Shown here one piece after another: positions 32,937 through 44,122 of a stretch of 64,000 nt of DNA. This DNA comes from Ruania albidiflava DSM 18029. Lineage in GTDB: Bacteria > Actinomycetota > Actinomycetes > Actinomycetales > Beutenbergiaceae. The notes beneath the pieces are model-generated. The model had not been told where the DNA came from, searched no databases, and saw only the letters and a program-made list of their open reading frames with translations. Both the position numbers and the translations under genes were made by a program. Positions within the stretch are counted from its first letter, which is position 1. Every line of letters starts with the position of its first letter. The DNA lies in contig NZ_ATWL01000001.1 of NCBI RefSeq assembly GCF_000421225.1, positions 124,001 through 188,000 on the forward strand. The letters run 5' to 3'.

Positions 32937-34180
32937 CCCAGCCAGCCTTGACCCCGAGCCACGACGACCGGGCGATGCTCGTCCTGGAGGACGGCACTGT
33001 GCTGCACGGGCGCGCCTACGGCGCCCGTGGGGCGACGTTCGGTGAGATCGTCTTCTCCACCGGGATGACCGGCTACCAGGAGACCCTCACCGACCCGTCC
33101 TACCACCGGCAGATCGTGGTGATGACCGCACCGCACATCGGCAACACCGGCATCAACGACGAGGACCCGGAGTCCACCCGCATCTGGGTCTCCGGCTTCG
33201 TGGTCCGTGACCCCGCGCGGCGTGCGTCCAGCTGGCGGTCCAACCGGGAGCTGGAGGACGAGCTGCGCGAGCAGGGTGTGGTGGCCATCGCCGAGGTGGA
33301 CACCCGCGCCCTGACCCGGCACCTGCGCGATGGTGGGGTGCTACGTGCCGGCATCTTCTCCGGTGACGCGCTCCCGGACCTGCCCGGCGAGCTCGGTACC
33401 GCCGCCCTGCTGGAGCAGGTGCTCGCCTCCCCGGGCATGGCGGGTGCGGACCTGGCGGGTGAGGTGTCCACGACGACGGCCTACGTCGTCGAGCCGATCG
33501 GCGCGTTCGAAGGCAAGGAACCGGTGGCCGTGGTCGCCGCCCTGGACCTGGGGATGAAGTCGATGACCCCGCAACGACTCGCCGAACGGGGCGTACGGGT
33601 GCACGTGCTCCCGGCGTCGGCCACGTTCGCCGACGTGCAGGCGACCGGTGCGGACGGGGTGTTCTTCTCCAACGGACCCGGTGACCCAGCCACTGCCGAC
33701 GAGCCGGTCGCGCTGTTGCGCCAGGTGCTGGAGGAGGAGATCCCGTTCTTCGGTATCTGCTTCGGCAACCAGCTCCTCGGCCGGGCGCTCGGCTACGGCA
33801 CGTACAAGCTCGCCTACGGGCACCGCGGCATCAACCAGCCGGTGCAGGACGTGACCACCGGGAAGGTGGAGGTCACCGCGCACAACCACGGCTTCGCCGT
33901 CGACGCACCGCTAGGTACCGAGTCCATCGCACCGCACGAGGGCGGGCGGTACGGCCGGGTGATCGTCTCCCACGTCGGCCTGAACGACAACGTGGTGGAG
34001 GGCCTGCAGTGCCTGGACCTGCCGGCGTTCTCGGTGCAGTACCACCCGGAGGCGGCGGCCGGACCGCACGACGCCGCCTACCTCTTCGACCGGTTCGTCG
34101 CGATGATGACCAGCCCTGACAGCGGGCCCGCACCCGCTGCCGCCACCACCCCGTCCACCCACCCCGCGAAGGAAGCCTGA
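32933..34180 (+). CDS. carA: Carbamoyl-phosphate synthase small subunit (glutaminase)
   Basis: 415 residues. The N-terminal domain ([32 protein letters not shown]) is followed by a class I glutamine amidotransferase with nucleophile Cys in [12 protein letters not shown] and His-Glu in [13 protein letters not shown]. Supplies ammonia to CarB. GTG start overlapping pyrC. The last 20 residues are a Pro/Ala-rich tail. Confidence 0.96.
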   Translation: MTQPALTPSHDDRAMLVLEDGTVLHGRAYGARGATFGEIVFSTGMTGYQETLTDPSYHRQIVVMTAPHIGNTGINDEDPESTRIWVSGFVVRDPARRASSWRSNRELEDELREQGVVAIAEVDTRALTRHLRDGGVLRAGIFSGDALPDLPGELGTAALLEQVLASPGMAGADLAGEVSTTTAYVVEPIGAFEGKEPVAVVAALDLGMKSMTPQRLAERGVRVHVLPASATFADVQATGADGVFFSNGPGDPATADEPVALLRQVLEEEIPFFGICFGNQLLGRALGYGTYKLAYGHRGINQPVQDVTTGKVEVTAHNHGFAVDAPLGTESIAPHEGGRYGRVIVSHVGLNDNVVEGLQCLDLPAFSVQYHPEAAAGPHDAAYLFDRFVAMMTSPDSGPAPAAATTPSTHPAKEA

Positions 34181-37100
34181 TGCCCCGCCGCACCGACCTG
34201 TCCAGCGTCCTGGTGATCGGCTCCGGCCCGATCGTGATCGGCCAGGCCGCCGAGTTCGACTACTCCGGGACCCAGGCGTGCCGCGTGCTCCGCGAGGAGG
34301 GGCTGCGGGTGATCCTGGTGAACTCCAACCCGGCCACGATCATGACCGACCCGGAGTTCGCCGACGCCACCTACGTCGAACCGATCACCCCGGACGTGGT
34401 CGCCTCGATCATCGCCAAGGAACGCCCGGACGCGCTGCTGCCCACCCTCGGTGGACAGACCGCCCTGACCACCGCCGTCGCCCTGCACGAGGCGGGTGTG
34501 CTCGCCGAGCACGGCGTGGAGCTGATCGGTGCGAACATCGAGGCGATCCACCTCGCCGAGGACCGGGAGAAGTTCAAGGGCGTGGTGGAACGCTGCGGGG
34601 CGGAGTCTGCGCGCAGCGAGATCTGCCACTCGATGGACGAGGTGCTCGCGGCGGTGGAGCACCTGGGCTACCCCCTGGTGGTGCGTCCGTCGTTCACCAT
34701 GGGCGGTCTGGGCTCCGGGATCGCCTACGACGAGACCGACCTGCGGCAGATCGCCGGTGCGGGGCTGCACTACTCGCCGACCACCGAGGTGCTCCTGGAG
34801 GAGTCGATCCTCGGCTGGAAGGAGTACGAGCTGGAGCTCATGCGCGACGGTGCGGACAACGTGGTGGTGGTCTGCTCGATCGAGAACGTGGATCCGGTCG
34901 GGGTGCACACCGGTGACTCGATCACCGTGGCACCCTCGCTCACCCTCACCGACCGGGAGTACCAGACGATGCGGGACGTGGGCATCGCGGTGATCCGTGA
35001 GGTGGGTGTGGACACCGGCGGGTGCAACATCCAGTTCGCCGTGCACCCGAGGACCGGACGCATCGTGGTGATCGAGATGAACCCGCGGGTGTCTCGCTCC
35101 TCGGCGCTGGCCTCCAAGGCCACCGGCTTCCCGATCGCGAAGATCGCCGCGCGGGTGGCGATCGGCTACACCCTGGACGAGATCCCGAACGACATCACCG
35201 GCTCCACCCCAGCCTCCTTCGAGCCGACGCTGGACTACGTGGTGGTGAAGGTACCGCGGTTCGCGTTCGAGAAGTTCCCGGCCGCGGACCCGACGCTGAC
35301 CACCACGATGAAGAGCGTGGGGGAGGCGATGGCGCTCGGGCGGAACTACACCGAGGCGCTGCAGAAGGCGATGCGTTCGATCGACGTGCCCGGGTCGTCG
35401 TTCGACTTCTCCGGCGAGGCACCGGATGCGGAGACCACTGCGGCGCTGCTAGAAGCCAGCCGCACACCGACCGACCACCGGATCCATGACCTGATGCGCG
35501 CGATCCGGGGCGGCGCCAGCCTCGCCGAGGTGGTGGAGGTCACCGGGATGGACCCGTGGTTCGTAGACCAGCTGTTCCTGCTGCACGAGGTTGCTGAGCA
35601 GGTGCGGGCCACCGAGACGCTGACTGCCGACGTGCTCGCGCTGGCGAAGCGGCACGGCTTCTCCGACGCCCAGCTCGCTGGTGTCCGCGGCCTGGCCGAG
35701 GAGACGGTGCGCGAGATCCGGCACGCGTACGGGCTGCGGCCGGTGTACAAGACGGTGGACACCTGTGCCGCGGAGTTCGCCGCGCAGACCCCGTACCACT
35801 ACTCCTGCTACGACAGCGAGACCGAGGTGGAACCGCGGGACCGGCCGGCGGTGATCATCCTCGGTTCGGGGCCGAACCGGATCGGGCAGGGCATCGAGTT
35901 CGACTACTCCTGCGTGCATGCGGCGCTGGCGCTGTCCGACCGGTTCGAGACCGTGATGGTGAACTGCAACCCGGAGACGGTCTCCACCGACTACGACACC
36001 GCGGACCGGCTGTACTTCGAACCGCTCACCCTGGAGGACGTGCTCGAGGTGTACCACGCCGAGCTCGCCGTGGGACCGGTGGCCGGGGTGATCGTGCAGC
36101 TCGGTGGGCAGACACCGCTGAGCCTGGCCGCTGGGCTGGAGCAGGCCGGTGTGCCGATCTGGGGCACTCCGCCGGCGGCGATCGACGCCGCCGAGGACCG
36201 GGGCCTCTTCGGCCAGGTGCTGCTGCGGGCCGGGCTGCCGGCGCCGGCGTTCGGCACCGCCCGGACTCTGGACGAGGCCCGGGAGATCGCTGACCGGATC
36301 AGCTACCCGGTGCTGGTTCGTCCTTCCTACGTGCTCGGTGGGCGCGGGATGGAGATCGTCTACGACGATGCGCAGCTGACCGACTACGTCATCCGCGCCA
36401 CCGGCACCGACCGCGAAGGCATCCTGCCGGCGCCGGTGCTCGTGGACCGATTCCTGGACCAGGCGATCGAGATCGACGTGGACGCCCTCTACGACGGCAC
36501 CGAGCTGTACCTGGGTGGGGTGATGGAGCACATCGAGGAAGCCGGTATCCACTCCGGCGACTCGGCCTGCGTGCTCCCACCGGTCACCCTCTCGGACTCG
36601 ATGATCGCCCGGATCCGTACCTCCACCGAGGCGATCGCCGACGGCGTAGGGGTGCGTGGGCTGATCAACATCCAGTTCGCCTTGGCTGCTGATGTGCTCT
36701 ACGTGCTCGAGGCCAACCCGCGGGCGTCCCGTACCGTGCCGTTCGTGGCCAAGGCCACCGGGGTGCCGCTGGCCAAGGCTGCGGCACTGCTGATGAGCGG
36801 CCGCTCGATCGACGACCTGCGTACCGCTGGCATCCTGCCCGCTGTGGACGCTGCCTGCACCGACCTGGACGCACCGCTGGCGGTGAAGGAGGCCGTGCTG
36901 CCGTTCAAACGATTCCGCACTGCCTCGGGGCAGGTCGTGGACACTGTGCTCGGCCCGGAGATGCGCTCCACCGGTGAGGTGATGGGCTACGACGTCGACT
37001 TCCCGCTCGCGTTCGGCAAGTCGCAGGCAGCCGCGTTCGGGGGGCTGCCGACCTCCGGGACGGTGTTCGTGTCGGTGGCCGACCGGGACAAGCGGTCGCT

Positions 37101-37494
37101 GACGTTGCCGTGCAGCCGGCTCACCGAGCTGGGCTTCACGTTGATGGCCACCTCCGGTACGGCCAGTGTGCTGCGCCGCAACGGCATCCCGGCCGAGGTG
37201 GTGCGCAAGGCCTCCGACGGGCGCGGACCGAACGGTGAACCGACGATCGTGGACCTGATCCACGAGGGGGCCGTGGACATGGTGGTGAACACGCCCGGGT
37301 CGAAGGGTGCTCGTGCGGACGGGTACGACATCCGCACCGCGACGACGGCGGCAGACAAGGCGATCGCGACCACGGTGCAGCAGTTCACCGCGGCGGTGCA
37401 GGCGATCGAGGCGATCCGGCGAGGTCCGTTCCACGTGCGCTCGTTGCAGGAGCACGACGCTGCGCGGGCGAACCGGATCGAGGCGCGGGCATGA
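34180..37494 (+). CDS. carB: Carbamoyl-phosphate synthase large subunit
   Basis: 1104 residues with two homologous ATP-grasp halves: [20 protein letters not shown] near the N-terminus and [18 protein letters not shown] near residue 560, then an MGS-like allosteric domain at the C-terminus ([17 protein letters not shown]). Makes carbamoyl phosphate for pyrimidines and arginine. The ATG shares one base with the carA stop. Confidence 0.97.
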   Translation: MPRRTDLSSVLVIGSGPIVIGQAAEFDYSGTQACRVLREEGLRVILVNSNPATIMTDPEFADATYVEPITPDVVASIIAKERPDALLPTLGGQTALTTAVALHEAGVLAEHGVELIGANIEAIHLAEDREKFKGVVERCGAESARSEICHSMDEVLAAVEHLGYPLVVRPSFTMGGLGSGIAYDETDLRQIAGAGLHYSPTTEVLLEESILGWKEYELELMRDGADNVVVVCSIENVDPVGVHTGDSITVAPSLTLTDREYQTMRDVGIAVIREVGVDTGGCNIQFAVHPRTGRIVVIEMNPRVSRSSALASKATGFPIAKIAARVAIGYTLDEIPNDITGSTPASFEPTLDYVVVKVPRFAFEKFPAADPTLTTTMKSVGEAMALGRNYTEALQKAMRSIDVPGSSFDFSGEAPDAETTAALLEASRTPTDHRIHDLMRAIRGGASLAEVVEVTGMDPWFVDQLFLLHEVAEQVRATETLTADVLALAKRHGFSDAQLAGVRGLAEETVREIRHAYGLRPVYKTVDTCAAEFAAQTPYHYSCYDSETEVEPRDRPAVIILGSGPNRIGQGIEFDYSCVHAALALSDRFETVMVNCNPETVSTDYDTADRLYFEPLTLEDVLEVYHAELAVGPVAGVIVQLGGQTPLSLAAGLEQAGVPIWGTPPAAIDAAEDRGLFGQVLLRAGLPAPAFGTARTLDEAREIADRISYPVLVRPSYVLGGRGMEIVYDDAQLTDYVIRATGTDREGILPAPVLVDRFLDQAIEIDVDALYDGTELYLGGVMEHIEEAGIHSGDSACVLPPVTLSDSMIARIRTSTEAIADGVGVRGLINIQFALAADVLYVLEANPRASRTVPFVAKATGVPLAKAAALLMSGRSIDDLRTAGILPAVDAACTDLDAPLAVKEAVLPFKRFRTASGQVVDTVLGPEMRSTGEVMGYDVDFPLAFGKSQAAAFGGLPTSGTVFVSVADRDKRSLTLPCSRLTELGFTLMATSGTASVLRRNGIPAEVVRKASDGRGPNGEPTIVDLIHEGAVDMVVNTPGSKGARADGYDIRTATTAADKAIATTVQQFTAAVQAIEAIRRGPFHVRSLQEHDAARANRIEARA

Positions 37495-38426
37495 CTGCTC
37501 CCGACGCGGGTGGTCCGGCTGGCGCAGGTGACCACGTCGGCGCCGTACCCGCCCCGTTCGGGCAGCGGTTGAGCGATGTCGCCGACCGGGTCGGCCCGCT
37601 GTGCGTGGGCATCGACCCGCACCCCGGGCTGCTCACCGCCTGGGGCCTGGGCGTCGATGTGACGGGGCTGCGTGAGTTCGCCCTGCGCACCGTTGAGTCG
37701 CTCGTCGGTGCGGTCGGCGTGGTCAAGCCACAGTCTGCGTTCTTCGAGCGCTTCGGCAGCGCCGGGGTCGCCGTACTCGAGGAGGTGGTCGCCGCCTGCC
37801 GGGCGGCTGGGCTGCTGTGCATCATCGACGCCAAACGTGGCGACATCGGATCGACGATGGACGGCTATGCGGCCGCCTATCTCACCGAGGGCTCGCCGCT
37901 GGCCGGCGACGCGGTCACACTCTCCCCGTTCCTGGGCGCCGGCTCCCTCAGCGGTGCGATCGAGGTCGCCCGTGCCAACGGCCGCGGGGTGTTCTTGCTG
38001 GCGCTGACGTCCAATCCCGAAGGGGCATCGGTGCAACATGCCCGGAATGCCGACGGGATGTCGGTCGCTGCCGGTGTGGCTGCCGCCGCAGCGCGGTCGA
38101 ACGCCACAGAGCGGGCCGCTGGTGACGAGCTGGGGCCGGTGGGCCTGGTGGTGGGTGCGACCATCGGCAGTGCAGCGACCGAGCTGGGTCTGGACCTGGC
38201 GAGCGTCGGAGGTCCGCTGCTGGCGCCCGGTCTGGGCGCACAGGGTGCCGGTCCGCAGGACCTGGCCACGGTGTTCGCAGCAGCTACGCGGGCCGTCGTC
38301 CCGACCAGCTCGCGCGGGGTGCTGGCTGCGGGACCGGACCCGGCCGCGTTGGCCACAGCGGCACGTTCGCTCAACGCTATGCTGAGAGGCCTACGCACAC
38401 CGGCGTCCGGGTCGACCAAGGCTTGA
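37491..38426 (+). CDS. pyrF: Orotidine-5'-phosphate decarboxylase, type 2
   Basis: 311 residues of the longer PyrF subfamily used by actinobacteria. The catalytic Lys-Asp array is [17 protein letters not shown], with SPFLGAG and a phosphate-binding end [12 protein letters not shown]. The ATG overlaps carB by 4 bases. pyrD and pyrE are not in the window. Confidence 0.93.
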   Translation: MTAPDAGGPAGAGDHVGAVPAPFGQRLSDVADRVGPLCVGIDPHPGLLTAWGLGVDVTGLREFALRTVESLVGAVGVVKPQSAFFERFGSAGVAVLEEVVAACRAAGLLCIIDAKRGDIGSTMDGYAAAYLTEGSPLAGDAVTLSPFLGAGSLSGAIEVARANGRGVFLLALTSNPEGASVQHARNADGMSVAAGVAAAAARSNATERAAGDELGPVGLVVGATIGSAATELGLDLASVGGPLLAPGLGAQGAGPQDLATVFAAATRAVVPTSSRGVLAAGPDPAALATAARSLNAMLRGLRTPASGSTKA

Positions 38427-38452
38427 TCGGGCCCGCCCCGGCTCGCTAGGTT
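38423..38452 (+). promoter_or_regulatory. Probable mihF promoter
   Basis: TTGATC (38423-38428), an 18-base spacer and TAGGTT (38447-38452) form a fair promoter overlapping the pyrF stop. A leader of about 35 bases with GAAGGTGA precedes GTG 38493. Confidence 0.45.
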
Positions 38453-38492
38453 GCCAGACATACCCTGTCCCCGACGCTGAAGGTGACCCGCT

Positions 38493-38804
38493 GTGGCTCT
38501 TCCCCCACTGACACCGGAGCAACGCGCCAAGGCGCTCGAGAAGGCGGCTGAGGCCCGAGCGGCGCGCGCGGAGGTGAAGAACCGGTTGAAGTACTCCGGT
38601 GGCAAGCTCTCCGAGGTGATCGCGGAGGGACAGCAGAACGATGCGATCGGCAAGCTGAAGGTGCTGGCGCTGCTGGAGTCGCTGCCCGGGGTGGGCAAGG
38701 TCACCGCCCGGTCGGTGATGACCGAGGTGGGTATCTCGGAGTCCCGCCGGGTGCGTGGGCTCGGCCCGCAGCAGGTCGCCAAATTGGTCGAGCGGTTTGG
38801 CTGA
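38493..38804 (+). CDS. mihF: Actinobacterial integration host factor
   Basis: 103 residues: a long basic helix ([20 protein letters not shown]) followed by a helix-two-turn-helix-like core with [13 protein letters not shown] and [12 protein letters not shown]. Nucleoid-associated protein binding DNA without sequence-strict sites, unrelated to the E. coli IHF. Its place before gmk is conserved in the phylum. Overlaps gmk by eight bases. Confidence 0.93.
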   Translation: MALPPLTPEQRAKALEKAAEARAARAEVKNRLKYSGGKLSEVIAEGQQNDAIGKLKVLALLESLPGVGKVTARSVMTEVGISESRRVRGLGPQQVAKLVERFG

Positions 38805-39378
38805 GCCGGGCACGCACCCGGCTCGTCTGACTGTCCTGGCTGGTCCCACGGCCGTCGGCAAGGGGACGGTTTCTGCGGATGTCCGGGCCCGGTATCCGCA
38901 GATCTGGCTGTCTGTCTCGGCCACTACACGCCCCCCGAGGCCGGGGGAGGTGGACGGTGTGCACTATCACTTCCTCGCCCCGGCAGAGTTTGCCCGGATG
39001 GTGGCCGAGGGGGAGTTCCTGGAGTGGGCGGTGGTGCACGGCCGGAACTCCTACGGCACGCCCCGGGCTCCCGTGGAGGAGCGGCTGGCAGCCGGGCAGC
39101 CGGCCTTGCTGGAGATCGACCTGCAAGGAGCCCGGCAGGTGCGGCAGACCATGCCGGACGCGCAGTTCGTGTTCCTCGCCCCACCGAGCTGGGAAGAGCT
39201 CGTCCGTCGGCTGGAAGGTCGCGGTACCGAGGATGCGCAGGAGCGGGCACGCCGGCTGGTGACCGCTGAGGTGGAGCTGGCTGCAGCATCGGAGTTCGAC
39301 CACACGATCGTCAACGACGACGTCCACCGCGCCACAGACGAGCTCGCTGCGCTGATGGGCTGCACCCCGCAGCCGTGA
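38797..39378 (+). CDS. gmk: Guanylate kinase
   Basis: 193 residues from the TTG at 38797. P-loop [19 protein letters not shown]-binding [19 protein letters not shown] and [10 protein letters not shown] are intact. The start is uncertain: TTG gives [18 protein letters not shown] and overlaps mihF by eight bases; GTG 38755 deeper in mihF is the alternative. Phosphorylates GMP to GDP. Confidence 0.92.
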   Translation: MAEPGTHPARLTVLAGPTAVGKGTVSADVRARYPQIWLSVSATTRPPRPGEVDGVHYHFLAPAEFARMVAEGEFLEWAVVHGRNSYGTPRAPVEERLAAGQPALLEIDLQGARQVRQTMPDAQFVFLAPPSWEELVRRLEGRGTEDAQERARRLVTAEVELAAASEFDHTIVNDDVHRATDELAALMGCTPQP

Positions 39379-39448
39379 GACCGTTGCTGCCCAGGCGCGG
39401 TGGCGCAGCGCACTGTGCGCCGCAGGTGGACCCGGCCGCCACGACCGC

Positions 39449-39454
39449 TAGAAT
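39449..39454 (+). promoter_or_regulatory. -10 of rpoZ
   Basis: TAGAAT would start a leader of about 62 bases that contains a CGGGGAC-agc-GTCCCCG hairpin at 39490-39506 just before the GATGAGGAA ribosome-site region. Confidence 0.45.
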
Positions 39455-39522
39455 GGACAGCTGGTGCTCTGCGCCGACATGTCAGCGTCCGGGGACAGCG
39501 TCCCCGTGGAGATGAGGAACCT

Positions 39523-39786
39523 ATGACTGGAATCGTGGCTGCCCCTGAGGGCATCACCGACCCGCCGATCGATGACCTGCTGCAGGCCGCCGACTCGAAG
39601 TATGCCCTGGTGATCTACTCGGCCAAGCGGGCCCGGCAGATCAACGCGTACTTCGCCCAGCTGAACGAGGGCCTGTTGGAGTACGTCGGTCCGTTGGTCG
39701 AGACGCAGCCGCAGGAGAAGCCGCTGTCGATCGCGATGCGGGAGATCAACGACGGTCTGTTGAGCCTGGAATCGTCCGAGGACTGA
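39523..39786 (+). CDS. rpoZ: RNA polymerase omega subunit
   Basis: 87 residues. [28 protein letters not shown] is the omega core that latches onto the beta-prime C-terminus; [13 protein letters not shown] and PLSIAMREI follow. Start ATG 39523 matches homologs; the open frame further up is non-coding leader. Followed by coaBC after 7 bases. Confidence 0.95.
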   Translation: MTGIVAAPEGITDPPIDDLLQAADSKYALVIYSAKRARQINAYFAQLNEGLLEYVGPLVETQPQEKPLSIAMREINDGLLSLESSED

Positions 39787-39793
39787 CCGCACC

Positions 39794-41092
39794 ATGCGCA
39801 TCCTGCTCGGTGTGAGCGGGGGGATCGCCGCGTACAAGGTTGCGATCGTGCTGCGACAGCTGCGCGAGCAGGGCCACCGGGTGCGGGTGATCCCCACCGA
39901 CGCCGCGCTGGAGTTCGTCGGCAGGGCCACCTGGGAGGCGCTCAGCGGCGAAGTGGTGACGACGACGGTGTTCGAGGGCACTGAGCAGGTGGACCACGTG
40001 CGGCTAGGCCGCGAGGCGGACCTGATGGTCGTCGCACCTGCGACGGCGGACCTGTTGTCGCGTGCCGCCACCGGGCGCGCGGACGACCTGCTCACCACCA
40101 CACTGCTCACCGTCACGTGCCCGGTGCTGCTCGCACCGGCGATGCACACGGAGATGTGGGCCCATCCAGCCACCCGCGCGAACGTGGCGACCCTGCGGGA
40201 GCGCGGTGTGCATGTGCTGGATCCTGCGGTGGGCCGACTCACCGGTGCGGACTCGGGGGCGGGCCGGATGCCGGAGCCGGAGGAGATCGTGGCGGCGGCG
40301 CTGGCCCTGCGGAAGCGTGCTGCGGGTGAGGGAGCCACCGGCAGCGATGTGCCGTCCGGCACCGGGAGTCTTCACGGTCGGACCGTTGCAGTCAGCGCGG
40401 GTGGCACCCGCGAGGCACTGGATCCGGTGCGATTCCTGGGCAACCGGTCGTCGGGCCGTCAGGGAGTGGAGCTGGCTCGGGTGGCGGCGCAGCGTGGGGC
40501 CACTGTTCACCTTGCCGCGGCGAACGTGGATTCTGCGTTGCTACCCGACGGGGTGACGGTGCACCCTGTCGAGTCCACCGCTGAGCTGCAGGCCACGATG
40601 ACGGCCCTGGCTGCGGACGCAGACGTGCTGGTGATGGCTGCAGCGGTGGCGGACTTCCGGCCGGCGCAGTCCGCCGGGACGAAGACGAAGAAGCGGGCTG
40701 ATGGGTCGGTGGCACCGATCGAGCTGGTGCAGAACCCGGACATCCTCGCAGGGCTCGTCGCCGCCCGGCGCCCAGCGCAGGTCATCGTCGGGTTCGCTGC
40801 GGAGACGGGTGACGAGCACGGTTCGGTGCTGGAGCACGGGCGGGCCAAGGCCAGGCGGAAGGGCGCAGACCTGCTGGCGGTGAACGCCGTCGGGCAGGAT
40901 GCAGGCTTCGGCGACGTTCCGAACGCAGTGCACCTGCTGGATTCGGCTGGGGAACAGGTCGGCGCGGCGAGCGGGACCAAGCACGAGGTGGCTGAGGGGA
41001 TCTGGGATGCGGTCGGGACGCTGCTCAGCGAGCGGTCGACCACTGGGCGCGGCCACGCGGCCGCGCCGCGGACCGGTACAGTCGGCTCGTGA
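39794..41092 (+). CDS. coaBC: Bifunctional phosphopantothenoylcysteine decarboxylase / phosphopantothenate-cysteine ligase
   Basis: 432 residues for two steps of coenzyme A synthesis. The CoaC flavoprotein half starts [12 protein letters not shown], with the active-site His in [13 protein letters not shown] and the substrate-clamp APAMHTEMW. The CoaB half begins [15 protein letters not shown] and has NRSSGRQG and the KxKK loop TKTKKRADG. The stop overlaps metK (GTGA). Confidence 0.95.
   Translation: MRILLGVSGGIAAYKVAIVLRQLREQGHRVRVIPTDAALEFVGRATWEALSGEVVTTTVFEGTEQVDHVRLGREADLMVVAPATADLLSRAATGRADDLLTTTLLTVTCPVLLAPAMHTEMWAHPATRANVATLRERGVHVLDPAVGRLTGADSGAGRMPEPEEIVAAALALRKRAAGEGATGSDVPSGTGSLHGRTVAVSAGGTREALDPVRFLGNRSSGRQGVELARVAAQRGATVHLAAANVDSALLPDGVTVHPVESTAELQATMTALAADADVLVMAAAVADFRPAQSAGTKTKKRADGSVAPIELVQNPDILAGLVAARRPAQVIVGFAAETGDEHGSVLEHGRAKARRKGADLLAVNAVGQDAGFGDVPNAVHLLDSAGEQVGAASGTKHEVAEGIWDAVGTLLSERSTTGRGHAAAPRTGTVGS
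41077..41082 (+). promoter_or_regulatory. Leaderless -10 of metK inside coaBC
   Basis: TACAGT ends six bases before GTG 41089, within the last codons of coaBC. metK may therefore be transcribed both from the rpoZ promoter and from its own start. Confidence 0.5.
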
Positions 41093-42297
41093 CTTTGCGC
41101 CTCTTCACCTCCGAGTCTGTCACCGAGGGGCATCCCGACAAGGTGGCGGACCTGATCTCGGACTCGATCTTGGACGCCATGCTCGCTGCCGACCCGCATT
41201 CACGGGTGGCCATCGAGACGCTGGTGACCACGGGGCTCGTGCACGTGGCCGGTGAGGTCACGACATCGAGCTATGTGGAGATCCCGAAGCTGGTTCGGTC
41301 GGTGGTGAACCAGATCGGGTACACCTCCTCCGACATCGGGTTCGACGGCGACTCCTGCGGGATCTCGTTGTCGATCGGGCAGCAGTCCAGCGACATCGCC
41401 CAGGGGGTGGACAAGTCGCTGGAGTCGCGCACGGACAGCGCGGACCACTCCGAGTACGACCTGCAGGGTGCGGGCGACCAGGGGTTGATGTTCGGCTACG
41501 CGTCGGACGAGACGCCAGAGCTGATGCCACTGCCGATCCTGCTCGCGCACCGCATCTCGGCCCGTCTGGCACAGGTGCGCAAGACGGGAGAGGTCCCAGG
41601 GCTGCGGCCTGATGGGAAGACGCAGGTGACGATCGGGTACGACGGCGACCGGCCGGTGGCGCTGGACACGGTGGTGCTCTCGACGCAGCACGAAGCCAGT
41701 GTTCGGCTGGAGGACCAGCTCACGCCGGCCATCCAGCAGGAGGTCGTCGAGCACGTCGTGGTGCCGCTGGCCGAGCAGCTGGGCCTGGACGTGAGCGACT
41801 ACCGGCTGCTGGTCAACCCCACCGGCACGTTCGTGATCGGTGGGCCGATGGGTGATGCGGGTCTGACCGGTCGGAAGATCATCGTGGACACCTACGGTGG
41901 TATGTCGCGGCACGGTGGGGGAGCGTTCAGCGGGAAGGACCCGTCCAAGGTCGACCGCTCGGCCAGCTATGCGATGCGCTGGGTGGCGAAGAACGTGGTG
42001 GCCGCTGGGCTGGCGCGCCGGTGCGAGGTGCAGGTGTCCTACGCGATCGGCCGTGCGCACCCGATCGCCATCTACGTGGAGACGTTCGGCACGGAGACAG
42101 TACCGGCCACCCAGATCTCGGCGGCGATCCGTGCAGTCTTCGACCTGCGACCGGCGGCCATCATCCATGAGCTGGACCTGCTCCGCCCGATCTACGCCCT
42201 CACCTCGAACTACGGCCACTTCGGCCGTGAGCTTCCCGAGTTCACCTGGGAGCGGACCGACCGCGTGGAACAGCTGAAGGCTGCCGTCGCGGGCTGA
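41089..42297 (+). CDS. metK: S-adenosylmethionine synthetase
   Basis: 402 residues. [20 protein letters not shown] is the ATP/methionine site, [12 protein letters not shown] the central signature and [16 protein letters not shown] the P-loop-like end. The product supplies AdoMet to RsmB and others. The last 37 bases, including the stop, are followed by a diverged tandem copy. Confidence 0.97.
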   Translation: MTLRLFTSESVTEGHPDKVADLISDSILDAMLAADPHSRVAIETLVTTGLVHVAGEVTTSSYVEIPKLVRSVVNQIGYTSSDIGFDGDSCGISLSIGQQSSDIAQGVDKSLESRTDSADHSEYDLQGAGDQGLMFGYASDETPELMPLPILLAHRISARLAQVRKTGEVPGLRPDGKTQVTIGYDGDRPVALDTVVLSTQHEASVRLEDQLTPAIQQEVVEHVVVPLAEQLGLDVSDYRLLVNPTGTFVIGGPMGDAGLTGRKIIVDTYGGMSRHGGGAFSGKDPSKVDRSASYAMRWVAKNVVAAGLARRCEVQVSYAIGRAHPIAIYVETFGTETVPATQISAAIRAVFDLRPAAIIHELDLLRPIYALTSNYGHFGRELPEFTWERTDRVEQLKAAVAG

Positions 42298-42336
42298 TCG
42301 CGTGGAACAGCTCACAGTCGTCGTCGCGGACTGATC
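42263..42336 (+). repeat. 37-base imperfect tandem duplication at the metK 3' end
   Basis: 42263-42299 (GCGTGGAACAGCTGAAGG onward, through the metK TGA) is repeated directly at 42300-42336 with seven mismatches. The second copy contains the terminal bases of the DUF222/HNH relic, which ends at 42312 on the other strand. Confidence 0.7.
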
Positions 42337-43629
42337 CTGTCGCTAGGTCTGTTGTCGACCCGCCCGGCACCTGTTGCGCTCGTGCCGTGGCCGCCCGGCG
42401 TGTCTCTGCCTCCCGCGCCGGTGGTTCCGGCGCCTCGTCTCACTCTCGTTGCGGCGGTCAGCAGGATGCCGTTGTCGGTGCTGGTGCGACCGCCGTGGTA
42501 CCACCACAGGCAGTGGTGGATCTCCCCGATACCGGGCGGGGCGGCACATCCCGGGTACTGGCAGCAGCCGTCACGGGCGATGATCGCCCGCGCCTGGGCA
42601 GGGGTGAACAACCGCTCGGTGCGTCCAGAGTCCAGCACCTGACCCTCGGGGCCGAAGACGACCCGGTGGAGCTCGCCGTCACAGAGCAGCTTGACCAGCT
42701 GCCCGTGCGGGACCGGCGTCCCGTCGGAGAATGTCCCGGGCACCACCCCGCGCAGCTGGTCGAGGTCGAGGGTGGTGGGAATGACGACGCCGTCACAGCA
42801 CGCGGTGCGGTCTGCCTGGGCCTCCTCTTGCGCACCGGCCAACAGGCCGAACGCCGTACCGTCGAACGGGCCCGGTTCCTCGGCACAGCTGCACCAACGC
42901 ATCGGCGCGCTGCTGCGCCGGAGTACGGTCGTCGTCAGCGGCAGGCGTGCCGATGATCGCTCTCAGAGTCTCGGCGACCACCTGCCCCTCTTCTAGGCCG
43001 AGCCAGCCGTGCACGTCTGTGCCATCGAGGACCGGGGCGACGAACAGCTCCCGCTTCGCCGTAGCGTCCCGCCAGCAGCGGTCGGCTGCGTCAGGATCGG
43101 TGCGGGTGGCCCACTCCTTGAGTGCGCGGGTGAACTCCTCGACCGGTAGCTTCTGCGCCTGCGCCACCAGGAACGCCTCGCCCATCTCCTCGTCCAGGAG
43201 CTGCCCACGCTGGGCCTCGGTCTTCGTGAAGCGGGCCAGCACCTTCGCATGCTCGCCGCCCATTCGGCCCTCCGCCAGCGCCCGAGAGGTCAACGGCAAC
43301 CTGTCCCGCAGGTCCCTGGCAAGCAGCTGCGTCGCACGACCCGTCGAACGCCGGCGATGGGTATGCAACCGCCACCACTGAGCGAAGGTTCGATATCCGG
43401 TGGCCGTCCATGCCTGGCCCTGGTCGACTCCACCCGCAGACGCTGTCACCAACGCTTCGCTTGCCCGCGTGACAGCCTCCACCCCGGCAACGACCTGGCC
43501 TGCCTCGGCCTCGCTGAAGGATCCGAACGGCCACCGCGCCAACACGCACAGCTCCTGCCGCACCACGGCCAACCGGTCGACCAGCTCGGCTGCGTCCACC
43601 GGCACCCGCTCGTCTGTGAGCATCGACAT
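42312..43629 (-). pseudogene. Frameshifted and truncated DUF222/HNH endonuclease
   Basis: The first reading frame (43629 down to about 42880) gives a normal DUF222 domain ending ADALVQLC; the homology then jumps to another frame at about 42870-42895 and continues as GPFDGTAFGLLAG through the HNH core (CCQYPGCAAPPGIGEIHHC, WYHGGRTSTDNGILL). After NGILL the expected C-x-x-H-H closing part of the HNH site is missing and unrelated low-complexity sequence follows. So there is one frameshift plus a lost 3' end. Start ATG 43629 has a strong AAGGAGGTGA. The family (13E12-like) is repeated and mobile in actinobacterial genomes. Confidence 0.75.
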
Positions 43630-44122
43630 CGATCCTTCACCTCCTTTTGGTCGATGGTCTCGAAACAAATCCGTATGTGTGTTCGAGTACGCACTTACTG
43701 TATCCCGACACACTGACATCATGGCGGCACCCAGCACACCTGCTGCTCATTCGCCCCAGCTATGCCACGATCACGCACGTAGCGTCAGTACCTGACGACG
43801 GTCACCAGCCCGTACGTCACGACGCACGACAGCCGGTATCGCCGCACCAGACGATCATCGCTCGACATCCACCGCAGCACGCTCGGCACTCAGGCCCTAC
43901 CATCCGGCACCGACGAACGCGATAACCAACAAGAGGGAGCTGTGGATATCGAGACATTCATTCGCGCCACGAGGAGCTGCTCTTTCTTCGCAGCACGCAC
44001 ATGTGCTGAAGAATCCTTGTTCGCGAGAGCACGGGGGCGTTCTGGGTCGAAGAAGCGAACGTTGGGATTGTTCTCCCCACGCGGTGTGCACGGCGTCGGT
44101 GGCTCGTGATGAGATCAGCACT
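43630..44122. other. 493-base region between the HNH relic and priA, no convincing gene
   Basis: Base composition is visibly more AT-rich than its surroundings. The left part holds the HNH gene promoter region and a LexA-like half-site. A GTG frame of 55 codons (43942-44109) has GAGGGAG only two bases before it; the product (MDIETFIRATRSC...) resembles nothing I know and is probably chance. A GTCAG-tac-CTGAC hairpin lies near 43785-43797. Confidence 0.4.
43672..43685. promoter_or_regulatory. Degenerate LexA-like box upstream of the HNH relic
   Basis: CGTAT-GTGT-GTTCG compares with the actinobacterial SOS box CGAAC-n4-GTTCG: one half is perfect and the other keeps three of five positions as an inverted match. 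It lies about 43 bases upstream of the HNH start codon. Some 13E12/DUF222 genes are SOS-controlled. Confidence 0.3.

Noticed and set aside
35449-37455. A 668-codon frame antisense to carB, and similar long antisense frames over aspS, alaS and the GTPases
   Set aside because: High GC leaves long stop-free shadows; their composition is His/Arg/Gly-rich and no motif is present.
42312-42902. The HNH part as an independent 196-residue gene
   Set aside because: No ribosome site at its ATG, it continues the upstream DUF222 homology, and it lacks the end of the HNH motif.
43897-44121. A 74-codon minus-strand frame and a 55-codon plus-strand frame (43942-44109) between the HNH relic and priA
   Set aside because: Neither resembles a known family, the plus frame's ribosome site is too close to its GTG, and composition is that of non-coding DNA.
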